Positions 62,358 through 64,000 of a stretch of 64,000 nt of DNA are shown here, piece after piece. Source of the stretch: Bacteroides sp. (lineage in GTDB: Bacteria > Bacillota > Clostridia > Oscillospirales > Acutalibacteraceae); NCBI GenBank assembly GCA_023665085.1, contig JAMPEQ010000001.1, positions 221,959-285,958 on the forward strand, given 5' to 3'. Below the pieces are notes generated by a model. That model saw only the letters and a list, made by a program, of their open reading frames with translations, searched no databases and had not been told where the DNA came from. The translations under genes and the position numbers were made by a program. Numbering within the stretch: the first letter of the stretch is position 1; each line of letters starts with the position of its first letter.

Positions 62358-63659
62358 ATGGCAACCTTCACAGCAATATCGAATAAAACACAAAACAGAA
62401 CAGCAATGAGAAAGGTTCTGGACTATGTAATGCAGGATTACAAAACTGTGTATAATGGTCAAAAACTTGTTAGCGGACAGAACTGTATTCCGAATAGCGC
62501 CTACTCTGAATTTATGGCAACAAAAAATCAATACAATAAAGCAAACGGAGTATTTTTCAAGCAGTATGTTCAATCATTCAAACCGAATACTGCAACACCT
62601 GAATTGATTCATCAGATAGGAAGAGAAACAGCAAAATATTTTGAAGGTTTTGAGGTTGTAGTAGCAACACACATTGATAGAGATCATTGGCATAATCACT
62701 TTGTAGTAAATAGCGTAAACTGTGAAACAGGATTGAAAATCCAAATCAATGAAAAAGGTTTAGAAGATTTGAGAAATTACTCCGATAGTATATGTCAGAA
62801 ATTTGGTGTTGAAACTCTGAAACCATATACCAAGCCTAAACAAAAAGCTATGAATACAAGAGAATACAGAGCAGCTATGAAAGGTGAAAGTTGGAAATTT
62901 GCACTAATGGCTATGATAGATCAGGCAATGAAACATTGCAGGACAAAAGACGAATTCAGACAATATATGAAGCGAAACGGATACGATGTCAAATGGCAGG
63001 ACAATTATAAATACATTACCTATACTTGTCCGAACAATCTGAAATGCCGTGACATCAGATTACACGAAGAGAAATACAGAAAGGAGAACATGGAGCTTGA
63101 GTTTAGATTACGAGGAACTCAAACGAAGGAACAGTACGAATATCAACAAACTTCAGCAAGCACCGAGTATAACGATAATAAATCAGGAACTATGGCAGAC
63201 GCTGATAGATTTGAACAAAGACCAATCGACACTGCTGGAGGATACAGCAGATATACAGACAATGCAGACCTGTACGGAGAATTCAAAGAAAGCAGTGATA
63301 CAGGAACTGACGAGTCAAACGAATTCTCTGAAATCGAAAATAAAAGATTTAGAGAAACAGGTTGGGAATCTGAACGAGAATATCTCTTTAATAGAAAAGC
63401 AACTGAAGAAAACGGACAATCTGTCGGAAGAACTGAAAAAGAAATGGCTGCCGATACTGATTGGAGTACCGACAGCAATGCAAATCCTATCCTTGACAGT
63501 TTATATACTCTGGCAAGTGCTGCAGAAATAATACGAAAGCCAACAACAAAAACATCAAGACAAGCTAAAAACAAAAAGAAAAGTCTTGGACAACGAGAAG
63601 ATGACCACAGCGGAGATTATCAGAATAACAACAAGCTCTACTATGGACCATCTATGTAA
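62358..63659 (+). CDS. MOBP-type relaxase of the second module
   Basis: 433 residues. The relaxase core has HQIGRETAKYFEGFEVVVAT, HIDRDHWHNHFVVNSVN (His triad, ~108-120) and a following ETGLKIQINEKGLEDL. The C-terminal ~180 residues are charged and low-complexity. It begins with ATG exactly after the MobC stop with no gap, so it is coupled to mobC. It nicks oriT of its own module and probably uses a helper conjugation system such as the neighbouring ICE. It differs from the ICE relaxase at 22912-24321. Confidence 0.92.
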   Translation: MATFTAISNKTQNRTAMRKVLDYVMQDYKTVYNGQKLVSGQNCIPNSAYSEFMATKNQYNKANGVFFKQYVQSFKPNTATPELIHQIGRETAKYFEGFEVVVATHIDRDHWHNHFVVNSVNCETGLKIQINEKGLEDLRNYSDSICQKFGVETLKPYTKPKQKAMNTREYRAAMKGESWKFALMAMIDQAMKHCRTKDEFRQYMKRNGYDVKWQDNYKYITYTCPNNLKCRDIRLHEEKYRKENMELEFRLRGTQTKEQYEYQQTSASTEYNDNKSGTMADADRFEQRPIDTAGGYSRYTDNADLYGEFKESSDTGTDESNEFSEIENKRFRETGWESEREYLFNRKATEENGQSVGRTEKEMAADTDWSTDSNANPILDSLYTLASAAEIIRKPTTKTSRQAKNKKKSLGQREDDHSGDYQNNNKLYYGPSM

Positions 63660-63667
63660 CAAAAAAA

Positions 63668-63688
63668 TCCCGGTGAATAATCACCGGG
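63668..63688 (-). terminator. hairpin after the second relaxase gene
   Basis: 8-bp stem CCCGGTGA / TCACCGGG with an ATAA loop, preceded by seven A, so the U-tract is on the minus strand. On the plus strand it may give partial termination before a short ORF with GAAAGGA (63702-63743). Confidence 0.6.
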
Positions 63689-63770
63689 CAGAAAGGATAA
63701 TATGATAACTAAAAATATGAATAGGATTAATAATTTTAGATAGGAGTGATATAGAAAATAAATAAAAGTA

Positions 63771-63790
63771 CTGTTGCCGTATGGCAACAG
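63771..63790 (+). promoter_or_regulatory. hairpin covering the start codon of a small gene
   Basis: CTGTTGCC-GTAT-GGCAACAG, a perfect 8-bp stem whose loop and right arm contain the ATG at 63781. A stable stem here could hide the start codon and control translation. Confidence 0.6.
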
Positions 63791-63921
63791 AGAGAATACC
63801 ACAATATGAAATTGATTCACTTGTAAGAACTTTTCTGCCAAGTATAAAAGAATTCTTTGAAAATGAAAAATACAAAGAAGAGTTTGAGGCGTGGAAAAAG
63901 TCAAAAGATAAAACAATATAA
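63781..63921 (+). CDS. 46-residue conserved-looking small protein
   Basis: Encodes MATERIPQYEIDSLVRTFLP and continues SIKEFFENEKYKEEFEAWKK to a Lys-rich end; one long amphipathic helix, no Cys or membrane segment. I recall similar short ERIPQ..EIDxLAR proteins in Clostridia next to mob modules. There is no clear ribosome binding site and the start lies in a hairpin (63771-63790). The remaining bases to 64000 hold only a possible 14-residue ORF near 63930. Confidence 0.65.
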   Translation: MATERIPQYEIDSLVRTFLPSIKEFFENEKYKEEFEAWKKSKDKTI

Positions 63922-64000
63922 AAGATAAAATGGCAGAGAGTTCTATGAACAAGTCCGTAAAAAATAGACAATAGAAAAAAGGCATTCCCCTATGGTAGAA

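Overview
The window looks like a low-GC Gram-positive gut bacterium, most likely a Ruminococcus-type member of the Oscillospiraceae. The reasons are strong Shine-Dalgarno sites, cohesin and dockerin modules, LPXTG-like and class B sortase anchoring, BspA-type repeats and a Tn1549-like transfer module. No rRNA, tRNA or CRISPR array was seen.

Layout. (1) 1-7833, plus strand: the 3' part of an RHS-repeat protein with a small membrane protein behind it, a secreted subtilisin-family protease with BspA-type repeats, a 40-residue peptide gene and two lipoproteins. (2) 7877-48911, almost all minus strand: an integrative and conjugative element (ICE). Read in the direction of transcription it holds a large serine recombinase, ParA/ParB, a lipoprotein and a large thioester/Cna-B adhesin, a giant methylase/SNF2 helicase, a toprim protein, MobC and a MOBP-type relaxase, PcfB, the VirD4 coupling protein, Maff2, VirB6, PrgI, VirB4, a class B sortase, a PAPS-reductase-like protein and a cell-wall hydrolase. 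Cargo cassettes with their own promoters or terminators sit between these genes: a YhcG-like nuclease, an 80/210-residue gene pair, a Phd/RelE-type toxin-antitoxin operon, a Fic gene flanked by palindromes, and an AT-rich islet at about 15.85-18.87 kb. (3) 48976-60885, minus strand: a frameshifted gene, a voltage-gated K+ channel and an overlapping cohesin/scaffold/dockerin operon. (4) 61049-64000: an XRE regulator, a small gene, and a second mobilisation module (structured leader RNA, candidate oriT, MobC, relaxase, small ORFs) that runs off the right edge.

The most unusual item is the islet at 15.85-18.87 kb, placed inside the type IV secretion operon between the Maff2 and VirB6 genes. It carries a two-gene operon whose second gene fuses an unknown domain of about 125 residues to a complete ribosomal protein S9 (uS9), including the conserved C-terminal tail. 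The first gene encodes an unrecognised 254-residue protein, and a divergent XRE-type regulator lies opposite. This looks like a regulated, transferable cargo system that targets or replaces a ribosomal component; the function itself is inference.

Other points of interest are a promoter-to-terminator structured RNA upstream of the second mob operon, two candidate oriT regions sharing a short core, a protease-like dockerin protein coupled to a wall-anchored cohesin scaffold, and a Fic protein lacking the usual motif histidine.
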